From Gnetum montanum (Eukaryota; Streptophyta; Gnetopsida; Gnetales; Gnetaceae), in contig MNCI01002249.1 in the NCBI GenBank assembly GCA_015680685.1, positions 50,353 through 114,352 of the forward strand: a stretch of DNA of 64,000 nucleotides, given 5' to 3'. The position numbers and the translations under genes are program-made. The number at the start of each line of letters is the position of its first letter. The stretch's first letter is position 1. The notes beneath the pieces are model-generated. The model was not told the DNA's origin. It saw nothing but the letters and a program-made list of their open reading frames with translations, and did no database searches. This document shows, in pieces, positions 35,441-46,133 of this stretch.

Positions 35441-36389
35441 TAATGATGATATCATAGATATGATATATAAGCCCCTGTAATATCATATCCACAATGTCGT
35501 ATCTATGATATATTCCTTATAAAAATTGATATATACGTGCAGACCATTAGGAAAAGTTTCATTTCATCATTTCATGGATAGGAAGTTCATGTTATTTTTC
35601 TTACTTCCAAAATTTAGAGCTCTATATCTTCCTCACCGCATGTTTGATTTGTGCCATCCTTAACTCCTTTACTCATGAAATGAACAAATCAATCATGGGG
35701 AAGAGCATTGTATGTAGTCTATTGTGAATTACACCAAACATTTTCTAACACCTAAAAGAATAAACTAAGAGTAAGAATAATAAAAGTTAATCATAGTCTA
35801 AATTAACATAAGCCAATAAACTTAATGTTTCTTTCCAAATGACCATTGGAACATGTTTTAAATAATAAATCAAAGATTGTGATAGGTCATTCAAGATAAA
35901 TTTTTTCTAATTGCTAATAATTTTTAATTTAAGGGTTTTTCTTATAAAGGATTTTGCCTAAATAACAAGTTTTTCTAACTCTAAAATTCAAATTAAAAAT
36001 AAAATTGATAATGAAGAATGATCTTGATGAAAACTCAAAAACCAATGAAGGGTCATGGATCATTAGAAATTTTTCTAGAAGATTTGGGTAATCCTAAAAC
36101 TCTTTATGATTGTAGATGCTGCCAAAGAAACCTGAAGCTAGAGGACCATCATAACCAAAGGAGAAAATATCCAAAGGAATAGACAAAGGACAAGATTACA
36201 ACAAAATCCTCCTACAAAGTAAGAATCACATTTTTATAGCATTCATCAACCCACACATGCAACAAGGCATTTTATGTAGGCAAAACTTGATGCACTGCTA
36301 GCTCTAGAATAAGGACAATGTCTTGCATTCTCTAGTGAGTGTCTATAGGCTATCTAGAAGAAGTCCATCATGTCCACTGTCATATTGAA
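35441..36389. other. Spacer between D 3' region and accessory ORF
   Basis: Begins with an AT palindrome cluster (35444-35515). A 16-bp word TCATAGATATGATATA at 35452 recurs at 45067 inside the D LTR. No gene is recognised in the remainder. Confidence 0.4.
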
Positions 36390-37686
36390 ACTAAATTTTA
36401 AACCCTTCATAAAGTTCGTACCTGTAGAAGTTCATGAGTAACTATAACCCTCTCCCTTATGGCCAACCATCCCAAATAATGATGAATATTACTTGAAAAA
36501 GCTTACCAATCTTGAAAAAATAAATAAGATGATGCTATAGTGAAAGTTGAGGGAGTCACAATGCCATACTCTATAGGAGAAATTATAAAGGTACTAAATA
36601 TACCAAATATTAAGGCTAACATAGCTCAAATATCCATAAGGTCTAATAAAGATGCAAGGAATTTATGGCTACAAAGGACACACAAAATCATTGAAAGGAG
36701 TTAGTAGATTATCTACTACTAAAAAAATCTATTTTAATATTGGTACATACCACATATGCCTAACAAAAATGCATAATTGGATTTCCACCTATGTTGCTAG
36801 AGGAAGTGCTATTCTAATGAGGAAATTTCAATCCAACATTGCTCATATGTTAATACAAAGAAGTTTCAAGGAAAAGAAGACAAGAAAACCTACTCTACCA
36901 TTCCATTATCTTATTAGGAAATTATGCTATAAAAATTGAAATTTTGGGCTACACCAATAACGTCTTTTCTAGGGTTCAAAGTGCATCATATGATGAAATG
37001 TCTAAGCTAGTGCTACCTAAGAAAGATTAAGTCAAGAAACTAGTAGGCACTAAGGCTACAGCAAGATCCACACCAACAACAAATATTCTAACCATAGGAA
37101 TAGAACAAGGAGGACCTAGTGGATCAAATCCAACTGCAAAATAAGCAAGATAAAGTGATCCACTAGCAAAATAAGATTATAGACCCTCAATGATCCACCT
37201 ACAACAAATAGTAGAAATAATGAGTTGGAATAATAGGGAGGTCTCAAGCATGTATAGGGTAAGAAAGAATCCTAGCAAACTTGTCATATTCATAGGACTT
37301 GCTAGTGGTCAAGTCTCTTTGCAAGTAGGTGAAGATGATGACTAGGCATAATAGATTTCAAGGAATGTTGCATCCTTCCAAGTGATGTTAGAAACAAGAG
37401 AAGAAGCCATAGTTGTGGTACTACAACATCAAGATGTAGTAGGAGTAGTAGAAGTTCTAACCGATCATATAGAGAAAGCCTTTAATGTTCTCGTTGTGCC
37501 ACTAGACTTTATTACTAGAACTAATCATGTGAAAACCTTAGCCAGAATATCAATGACCCCCATAGAGCATGAAGATGTATCAAAAAAATTATTGCAAATG
37601 GAACAAGTCATGCAAAACCTTTTTAATAACCCCAATGATATCACTGCACTCTAGTCTAAATTAATATTAATAATAGATAAACTAAT
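36390..37686 (+). pseudogene. Element D accessory ORF, first part
   Basis: A degenerate frame with FVPVEVHE near 36415, VEGVTMPYSIGEIIKVLNIP near 36547, DARNLWLQ, and then a 95-codon open stretch (36652-36939) ending RKPTLPFHYLIRKLCYK. A second open stretch is 37382-37654. The pattern (an N-terminal block ending in L-P-x-x-x-L-I-x-x-L-C) recalls the 'putative plant transposon protein' found in Athila/Tat elements, but this is a faint resemblance and is inference. Element A is inserted at 37687. In-frame stops throughout. Confidence 0.4.
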
Positions 37687-38565
37687 TGATGAGTGGCGAG
37701 GTACCCCTACACTCAACCATACGAATACGAGCATTCACGCACGATCCAGTCAAACTTCGTGGACAGGCTAGTTGTGGTATCTAGATCGTTACACGTTGAT
37801 TGCAGTTCGTTGTCTTCCCACCTGGACTAGTATTTGCTTTGTCACGTATGGTTTATTCTAGATTGAGGCATATGATATGATCCTAAACTAATGCTACTCC
37901 TAGAGACAATGGAAAATAATCTTGATTAAACTAATAAGCAATAGGAAATGAAGTCTAAGCTAGCCTAAGTGCGACAAGCATCCATTCCTTAATCATCCAT
38001 ACACATCTTAGACCTCATGCACAACTACTACTGGGATTACCAAGCATAGATCCTAGGTACGCTACTAGGTTACCAAGTAGTCACACTTAAATGCTCATGA
38101 TTAAGTCGTACTCATTCCGCAGTTAACAACAAGAATAGTAAATGATGGTAAAGAAATATTAACTAAGAAAATAATAAATAATAATAACAATTAAATAATT
38201 AAACTAAGTAAATGCTGCAATGATGAAGTAATCTCGATCTTTATTGCTGATCATGTGCGTGTCCAAGTACGACATACTCGAATAAATGTTCCGTACAATT
38301 ACAAGCATCACACTGCGGCCATGGACTGGGAAAATATTCTAACTCTTGCTGGAACAAACTACAAGAGTGTGGCTACAACTAATTCCTAAGATGCCTAAGT
38401 GTGGCGAAAGCACACTTATTTATAGGCTAGAATAGATGTTGCATAAATGGGGCTGCATATACGGGGCCTAGTATACGTAGTGGGCTTAGTATACGAGGCT
38501 AGTATACGCAAGGGGCTTAGTATATGAGGCCTAGTATATGGGGCCTAGTTAACCACAATTCATCA
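37687..38565 (-). repeat. Element A 3' LTR (left side)
   Basis: 879 bp. On the minus strand it starts TGATGAATTGTGG and ends CCACTCATCA. It carries TATAAATA (plus-strand 38417-38424), AATAAAGATCGAG and CATTGCAGCA, the same landmarks as the other LTRs of the family. The U3 has short repeats of a TATAC-(G/A)-GGCCTAG type word around 38460-38545. Confidence 0.9.
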
Positions 38566-41080
38566 TACCCCCACAACTGAATAACAACTTGTCCTCAAGT
38601 CAAAGAAAGTGAGGAACAAGATCAATTGATTACACAGTGGATAGGTATGGGATTATTGACTGACAAGAAATTTATTCATGCCACAGTAGATATGACAAAA
38701 AAAATTAGGATACAGACACAGAATTACAAAACTTTTTTGGAACTCATGTGGTTCCCAATAATGGTGGCTCCTCCATGGATGCCTTTTCTTTGTTCTGCAT
38801 GCTAGGCTTCAGAGTTTGATACCATTGAATAAGTGCCTGACATTTCTTTTCTTCTATTCATGGATTATGAGCTATCTATACTGATGTTCTAATGTTTGAT
38901 GGAGTCAGCACTTTCCATGGACACAAGAGCTGCGGGAACACTTGATTGGCCTTGACATACCATGCCGCAAAATAAATGTTGTTCCTCTTCATAGGCTTGG
39001 GCCTTTATTTTCTTGGATAGATTATGCAGTAACAGGAGTTCAATGATGGATGTTGAATGATTGTGCCTTCTTCTTTGCATGTTCTACATGACGTCCTTGG
39101 CCTCTACCTCCCCCAGGTTGTTCGATTGCACTTTGAGAAGGTCCTCCTTGTTGTCTTCTTTTAGGGGCCATCTATAATCACAAAAAGATCAATTGTTAGT
39201 AAGGTTATCGCAAAAAAGGTTCAATGATTTCATACCTTACTCATTGCCTTTAATAAATGTTGAATTCTTTGCTTAGTGTGATTTTAGAGTTAGAAATTTT
39301 TTCAAGGAAGTTGCCCTAAAAGTTTAATGTCAGACTTGGTTTGTTTAGGTGACACATAAAAGGACCTAGTTTTGAGAAACATTTGATAAAATGATGACAA
39401 AGGAAAGAATAGATTGGGAATGAAGTACTCGGAGGGTATAAGATGATGTGGTGGTGTGCAACAAGTACAAATTACAAAAGTCATGCAAGTGGGTCCTCCC
39501 CAAAGTAGGTTCCAACCTATAATATCCTTGCATAACCACACCTTAAAATATCCATGGGCACTAGAAGGGTTAAATGTAATCTATGTCGATGCAACAAAAC
39601 ACACACATGTTGATACCACCATGATGAGATATGAATTCAATGTTATACAAGACATGAATCACAATTACATGAACAGCGAGATGAGGCGAATTGTAGAAGG
39701 GATTGCAGAGATTGGGACATGAGGTAACTGACTCAAGGCACAATGAATTCTCAATGTAAGGCATGATTAATGTGTCATTAACCTGTTGCTCAAAAATCAG
39801 GACCAAGTCTATTCCTCTGATCAGTGACATCGCATTATTTTTTCCTAATGATAGACAACAATAAGAGCACCATGACAGTAAGGTGTATGATCACTTAGTG
39901 TTTTGTTCAAGGGAGGAGTCATTCGGAATTGCTTTGCAGCACTTTGATCTTGATCCTTTCTTTTTCTTCTTCTTCTTTTTCTGTGTGGCCACTTTGGCAC
40001 ACTCTTCTTGCTCTTTTTTTTTTGAGTTTAATCTAGAGAATCCACCTACCTTCAAGCATGGGTGCATGTCTTTCCAGTGGAATCCCCTAGAATAACATTG
40101 AGTTTCCTTGATTGAGTGCCTTTTGATTACTGTTACTCCCATTTTTTGTTAAATCTATAAGGATCTTAGTACAACCAAACTGTATGATAACACCTACATA
40201 TGTCACCGAAGAGAATCCACAAGTCCCCTTGATGTCACACCCTGGTCATTCCCTCTTAGTCCATCCTTCTTTACTCTAGGCATAATGAGCACAAAATTAC
40301 TTTAAGTTTTAATGATGTCAAGAATATCATTGTACCCAGAGTAGAACCTCTTATTAATTAATAGAATGGTTGGGTGGATGTGATGGGCTCATTGTTCAAA
40401 TAATTAGTCACCTGAGACTTGATAACATAGAATAACACCTCAACCAACAAGTCACATGAGTGTTTTATTCGTAGATGAGATTACTCATAAAAAGATAAAA
40501 CAATAAATTAAAAGGTGAAAAACTGAAAAAAAAAAAGTTGAAAAATTAAAGAAACATAAACACATTTATTAATTCTGTATTGTTAGAATGGAGGATACTC
40601 CCCATAGCTAATCGATTGAGCATGGCTAGAATTAATAAATGGAAGGTGGGGATCCTTGCATGTTGAAAATATTGGGACCTGATCATACTTACCCCATTGG
40701 GGTTCACACACTTGATTATCATTGACATAGTGGAACAAGTTATAAGATGTGGTTAATTTATAAGGAGTTGACCCACTATGTTACTTATGACCATAAGATG
40801 GTATGCAAGGATCAACATGTCTCCCCATGTGGCAATATTCATTGGGCCCCATGGTTGTTGGAGTGTTAATTGTTGGCCTAGATAGAGTAACAGGAGGCAT
40901 TGGGTTCAAGGAAGAAGATGCATCATAGCATTGAACTTGTGTTAAGTTGGTGGATGCAGTGATTTCAGAACTGTGTTGTTTCTTTCTACAATCATGCTTA
41001 AAGAAAGGACGCTTTCAATGTTGTGAAGGATCTCTGCTGCTATTGACAGTAGCAGCACAAGTAACATTTGTGGGTTGGTG
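38566..41080 (-). other. Element A region downstream of gag, content unknown
   Basis: About 2.5 kb between gag and the 3' LTR. Minus-strand frames are short; the longest, 40142-39891, has a Lys run from a pyrimidine tract. Some phrases (for example CHMGRHVDPCIPSYG near 40820 and YDQVPIFSTCKDP near 40690) are not like any retroelement domain I know. There is no protease D-S/T-G, no RT catalytic box and no integrase zinc motif. It could be non-coding spacer or captured host sequence. Confidence 0.5.
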
Positions 41081-42586
41081 CTATGGTGCAAAATCTTCTG
41101 GCATAACTAGTGGTGATGTAGAAGAGGGTGAAGTATGAGAATATTGAGGTTGAGGAGAAGTGTAAGGCACATGAGGTGGTGATCTTGTTGGACAGGACAT
41201 GGGTGGATAGTACTCGGGAGAATGATAACGATGAGGTGAGGTAGAGGATGCTAATCCCATTGGAGAAATAGGGTGTTGAACATAATAAGCGTTTGGTGCT
41301 AGGACATACGAAGGGTATGGTCCAGTTGGCGATGGCCTCCCCCATGATTGAGGTTTTTGCCACTGTGGTTGGACCCAATATTTATGTACGAAATCTAGAT
41401 GTAACATTCCTCCCCAGTGCTCATGTAAATGTGATAAAATTGGACATTGGCCTTTGGGGTGATCGTACAGACAGACGTTACATTGATATGTGAAATTGGT
41501 AGCTGAGTTCTTATTCTTATTATCTTCTACCCTTTGTTTCGATTGTAACATGGTGTCTTGTTCTTTTTCTCGATTTGGCATAGCACTTCCTCTAATAATG
41601 TTGGCATATTCTCCACATCTCTCATGTACCCAGTCCGTCATCTTTTTGATCTTTTCCTCAATTTCATCTAGTGATTGTAGGATTGGCAAAGATGATTCCA
41701 TCTCCTTGAAGTGAGTTGATTTCTCCTCTTCATGATCATGGACCCTGGTTAAGTTGAGATTTTGCTCCTGTTGAGAACTTTCAACATTCTCCCATGTGGC
41801 TATTTCTCCTTCTTCTTTTGCTACCCGCTTAATAAGCTCTTGGAATTGATGGGTTGGTAGCTCATATAGTTGACCTTAGGTGTACATCCCTAGGATCTCC
41901 ATTGTTTTATTATGGAGCCCATCTATGATATGGTACATTAGCCTTTCCTTGGAGAACCCATGGCCTAGGCAGTTATTTAATAGTGCATAATATCTTCCTA
42001 AGTCCATGTCCAAGGGTTCATGTTACGCTTGTTTCCATTCTTGGATTTCTCTCCTCAAGGCTGACACTCTCGCATAGGTTTGATATCTTTCATTGAAGAG
42101 TTCTACCATTGTTGGCCAACGTTGAATTGATTTTGGTTTTAACGACCTACACCACACTTTCGCTTGGCCAATGAGTGTTAGAGAAAAGAGCTTAATTTTT
42201 TGCCATCCATTATCAATGTCATTCCATGCACAGGCATCATGGAAGGCTTGTAGATGATGTTGGGGATCTAAATCATAGCCTCTTGAAAACTTAGGAAAGT
42301 TGTTTAAGTCAAGCCTAGGTAGACAGCTTTCCTTACGGTGCCTGTGGGGTATTTGAATAGCCTCTTGTATTTTCGTTAAGCTTGTAGTGGCCAGTAGGTG
42401 TTCATCGTCACTAGGTATGTTATGCAGTTGTGGGTTGGGATGATGTTGTTTGCATTGATGCTCATAAGAGACCCCTACATCCGATTGGGTACTCCAAACT
42501 TCATCTTCATTATCATATAATTTGTTGGTTCTCCAATGAGTTTCCCTACTAGTTGTTGTATTGTCATAGTCTTGTGAGAGAGACAT
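41081..42586 (-). pseudogene. Element A gag, 501 codons with two stops
   Basis: One frame runs from ATG at 42586 to the stop at 41081, interrupted only at 42023-42025 and 41876-41878, both TAA where relatives have Gln (CAA). The N-terminus (MSLSQDYDNTTTSRE) is unlike the gags of B and F. The capsid core follows (LDLNNFPKFSRGYD, HHLQAFHDACAW, WQKIKLFSLTL, MVELFNERYQTYARV, then LGRYYALLNNC and RVAKEEGEIATWE). The zinc knuckle at 41444-41482 reads CNVCLYDHPKGQC, spacing CX2CX3HX4C. The C-terminal 100 residues are rich in Pro, Ser, Tyr and Gln. It would form the particle of this non-autonomous element; two point changes now break it. Confidence 0.85.
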
Positions 42587-42704
42587 TTTTGTGAATTGTG
42601 TGTGACTTAATTAAATTTAATTTAATTTCTTTTCTAAAGGATATATCATTAATACTTTTTACAGCGATCTTGTATGATATAACTAATCTAAATAACTAGC
42701 ACCA

Positions 42705-42722
42705 TCCCCGGCAACGGTGCCA
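42705..42722 (-). promoter_or_regulatory. Element A primer-binding site (Asp-tRNA type)
   Basis: The minus strand reads TGGCACCGTTGCCGGGGA one base after the LTR end. This is close to the TGGCGCCGTTGCCGGGGA site used by many plant Ty3 elements and assigned to tRNA-Asp. Confidence 0.9.
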
Positions 42723-42723
42723 A

Positions 42724-43571
42724 TGATGAGTGGCGAGGTACCCCTACACTCAGCCATACGAATATGAGCTTTCATGCATGATCCAGTCAAACTCCGTGGA
42801 CAGGCTAGCTGTGGTATCTAGATCATTACATGTTGATCGCAGTTCACTGTCTTCCCACCTAGACTAGTATTTGCTTTGTCACATATGGTTTAGTCTAGAG
42901 TGAGGCGTATGATGTGATCCTAAACTAATGCTACTCCTAGAGACAATGGAAAATAATCTTGATTAAACTAATAAGCAATAGGAAATGAAGTCTCAGCTAG
43001 CCTAAGTGCGATGAGCATCCATTCCTTAATCATCCATACACATCTTGGACCTCGTGCATGACTACTACTAGGATTACTAAGCGTAGATCCTAGGTACTCT
43101 ACTAGGTTACCAAGTAGTCATACTTAAATGCTCATGATTCAGTCGTACTTAGTCTGCAGTTAACAACAAGAATATTAAATGATGGTAAAGAAATATTAAC
43201 TAAGAAAATAATAAATAACAATAATAATTAAATAATTAAACTAAGTATATACTACAATGATGATGTAATCTTGATCTTTATTGCCAATCATGTGTGTGTC
43301 CAAGTACGTCACACTCGAATAAAGGTTCCATACAATTACAAACATTACACTGCAGGCATCCACTGGGAAAATATTCTAACTCTTGCAGGAACAAACTACA
43401 AGAGTCTAGCTACAACTAACTCCTAAGATGCCTAAGTGTGGCAAAAGCACACTTATTTATAGGCTAGAATAGACGTTGCATAAACAAGGCTACGTATACG
43501 AGGCCTAGTATATGTAGCGGGCTTAGTATACAGGGCCTAGTATACAGGGCCTGGTTAACCACAATTCATCA
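42724..43571 (-). repeat. Element A 5' LTR (right side)
   Basis: 848 bp, collinear with 37687-38565 apart from short gaps in U3 and scattered transitions. It contains the same TATA box (near 43455) and AATAAAGATC signal in antisense. Confidence 0.9.
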
Positions 43572-44800
43572 CTAATCATGGTAAAAACTAGGATGTAGCA
43601 CATAGAGAGTGAAGTGTAGAGGTTACAAGAAGAATTAGTTACACTAAGAGCTAAAAGAAAATACCCTACATAACACATTGCATCTGACTAGCTTGTAAAA
43701 TTTAGAGATAAGAAGATTGGTCAACTAATGACCAAATAAAAACAAATGAAGATAGAAAAGAAGAAGGTGGTGTGGAATGCTTTAGTAGTAAAAGCTCAGA
43801 TATACACACATGTCAAGGCTATTGTTGCATTAGAGGAAGAGAATAAGAGAATTACTACATAAAATATAAGATTAATAGACATTGAGAAGTAGAAAAATGT
43901 ACTATAAGATAGCATTTATCAATTGATAGAGTAGTTTTCCAAAGTTAACGTTGACATTAGACAACTAACACTGAAAATAGAACTTTATCAATAAAAGAAG
44001 TACATGCCATCTAAAAAAAAATCAACAATTGAAATCATCATGTAGTAAAATGAGGTTAAAAAGCATGAAAGGTTAAAAGAGCACTTCAAAGATCAAGTGA
44101 ACATGTACAAGTAGATTAATGAGAAAAAAAATACAGATGGCCAAAGCTAGAATGAGTTCCATTAAAAAATGGACATCTAATTGGCAATCTGTCTTAGATA
44201 GTCTTGTCCACATTCAGCCAAGATAAAGAATAAAGATCTATAGATTAAGGGCTTTAGTAGAATACATGAGGTTAGTAAATCTCATATATTTGGCCATGTT
44301 GATAATAGGTAGAATAAGAAAAGAATTGAAGTAGCAAGTGGCTATCGTATACTCAATGTATGAAAAGGAGTTTGCAGATAGGAAAGATGTACAACAGAAG
44401 CTTCACATAGAAAAATTTGAACTACATGTAGTCAAGGTTAGCTACCATGATAAAAAAAAATATGTAGCAACAAATTTGGCTAGAAGAATAACTGATTATT
44501 AGGAGCTAAAGAAGGTAGTCATAGATTTTGAGGAAGAAAGGACGTAATTTGCAACATGGTACATCAAGGCTAATAAGATGTTTTCACAATTATTATGTCC
44601 TTGGAATGTACTGACTCCTACCAACATCACTAAATTTGCATGAATGGTATACAATCATAGATCAGAGGAGGAAAAGCTTAAATCATTGTTAAACAAATAC
44701 CAATTCTAGAAACTAGACGATAAAGAAAAAAGATCAATGGAGGAACGATCGTTGCTTGAAACATAAAGAAAGATACATCAAGCTTAACATTTTTTTATTT
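43572..44800 (+). pseudogene. Element D accessory ORF, second part (coiled coil)
   Basis: Joining 37686 to 43577 (dropping element A and one CTAAT) keeps one frame open in style: DKLIMVKTRM, then RLQEELVTLRAKRKYPT, KFRDKKIGQLMTK, EKKKVVWNALVVKAQIYTHV, IVALEEENKRITT and NVDIRQLTLKIELY. The Lys/Glu/Leu-rich composition with heptad-like spacing suggests a long coiled coil. Stops are TAG and TAA, mostly where Gln is plausible. Function unknown; it sits between pol and the 3' LTR, the place of accessory ORFs in Tat/Athila elements. Confidence 0.45.
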
Positions 44801-45001
44801 TATTTTTATCATATATGTCAATCATATATTGCATGAAATTTTTCTAACACCACTTAAACCACAATGCAGCATTTATAGTAGAGTCTTTCATGTATATATG
44901 TGTCATAATGTCAAAGTCTATGTAATCCCAAAAGTTTGTAAGGAACTCTATCATCCTTTTATTTGAACTTGAGGATTAGTTTTTAGTTAATTATGGGGTT
45001 A

Positions 45002-45831
45002 TGATGAAATATTTTTCATATAGACTATAATATTATAATTATGATATCATAGCTCTACATACGTCATCATAGATATGATATAGTGGGTCATGGCTATGCC
45101 TATAAATACCAATCCAGCATCACATCAAAAATAAGAATTTCCAAATAGTAGTAAAATTTTTGCAATTTATTTTCTTGAAGTTAGAGTGAATGCCAAAGTC
45201 TAGTGAATTACATTTTGTATGGAATCTTTATTCAAGTAAATTATTCTTAGACATAATTCATGAACAAAAATAAAGATCGAGATTATTCTTCATCATTGCA
45301 GCATATCATTTAGTATAGATTTAATTTTTCATAATGTTTACTTTACTAATTCATTTACATTTCTTAATTCATTTACTATTTCAATGCTTATTAGTAAGGC
45401 GGTATAAGTATGACTGGTTTCAAGTGTAAAGTATAATTGTTTGGTAACCTAGTAGTGACTTTGTTGGATTTTCTTAGTAGTGAAGCTACTTGGTAATCCT
45501 AGTAATAGTTACATCATCTCAAGACATGTATAGAAAACCAAGAATGAATACTTATCACCATAGGTTAGAATAGGTTTACATTTTTATTATACTTAGAATT
45601 AGAATTTATAATCATTTTCATCATGTTTACACTTAGCACACTTAAAGCCTAACAACATTAGGTTATCATATACCTCACTAAGAACTAAATCATATGATTT
45701 GTACCTCGCTAACTCTAAGTGGAAGACAACGATCATGAACTTAACATCAACCCACTAGTATACTTACATTGTCTATCTACAGAATTTAATATCGTAACAC
45801 ATGAATACTTGTGACTTGTATGGTTGACTGT
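45002..45831 (+). repeat. Element D 3' LTR (3' end eroded)
   Basis: Preceded by a purine tract (TTATGGGGTTA) and starts TGATGAAAT. Landmarks: TATAAATACC near 45102, AATAAAGATCGAGATTATTC near 45268, CATTGCAGCA near 45294, TTGGTAACCTAGTA and TTGGTAATCCTAGTAAT near 45430-45500. After GTATGGTTGAC (about 45825) the expected end with CTCATCA is missing. It is closer in sequence to the element A LTR than to B. Confidence 0.75.
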
Positions 45832-46133
45832 TAGAATATCCAACTTCTTGTTAAGTTGTAACATATCTATGATTTTTTAATCTACAAAGTTATAATAATT
45901 TTAAAATAAATTCTAAAATTTTATATGAAGCTATAATTTTTAAACTTTCATAATGTAAACTTTTTAATTTATGTTTTTCTTTTTTAAAACATACTCCTCA
46001 GCATTATTTTCCAACTCCAAAAAAAAGTATATCTCAATAGGTCAAGTAAGGCTTCTTCTTCTTTTATGTTCAATAGAGTTTTCCTCTCTAGCTTGCTACA
46101 TACATAGGTTTTAACAATTGGATGGATTCTAAG

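Larger units (their letters stand above)
37687..43571 (-). mobile_element. Element A: gag-only LTR retrotransposon (TR-GAG type)
   Basis: Two LTRs (37687-38565 and 42724-43571) are flanked by a perfect 5-bp target-site duplication CTAAT (37682-37686 and 43572-43576). On the minus strand the order is 5' LTR, Asp-tRNA-type primer site, gag of 501 codons (42586-41081), 2.5 kb with no recognisable pol domain, a purine tract (GTTGTGGGGGTA), and 3' LTR. No protease, RT, RNase H or integrase motif was found on either strand. This fits the non-autonomous class known as TR-GAG, which would rely on the pol of a relative such as B or F. The exact target-site duplication and near-intact gag suggest it is younger than its host element D. 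Confidence 0.9.
22600..45831 (+). mobile_element. Element D: 5'-truncated Ty3/gypsy element, host of two nested insertions
   Basis: Once the insertions at 27018-33373 and 37687-43571 are removed, the parts are collinear with element B: gag (about 22740-24140), protease (24815-25330), RT/RNase H/integrase (25340-27017 and 33374-33960), a 3' region (33961-35440), an accessory ORF (36390-37654 and 43572-44800) that B lacks, a polypurine tract and a 3' LTR (45002 to about 45831). No 5' LTR is visible upstream of 22600, so the left boundary is approximate. All ORFs are broken. It is possible that the accessory part belongs to a separate element; see the findings. Confidence 0.65.

Noticed and set aside
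39891-40142. 83-codon minus-strand ORF with a lysine run
   Set aside because: The run comes from a TTC/TTT-rich tract in element A; no domain.
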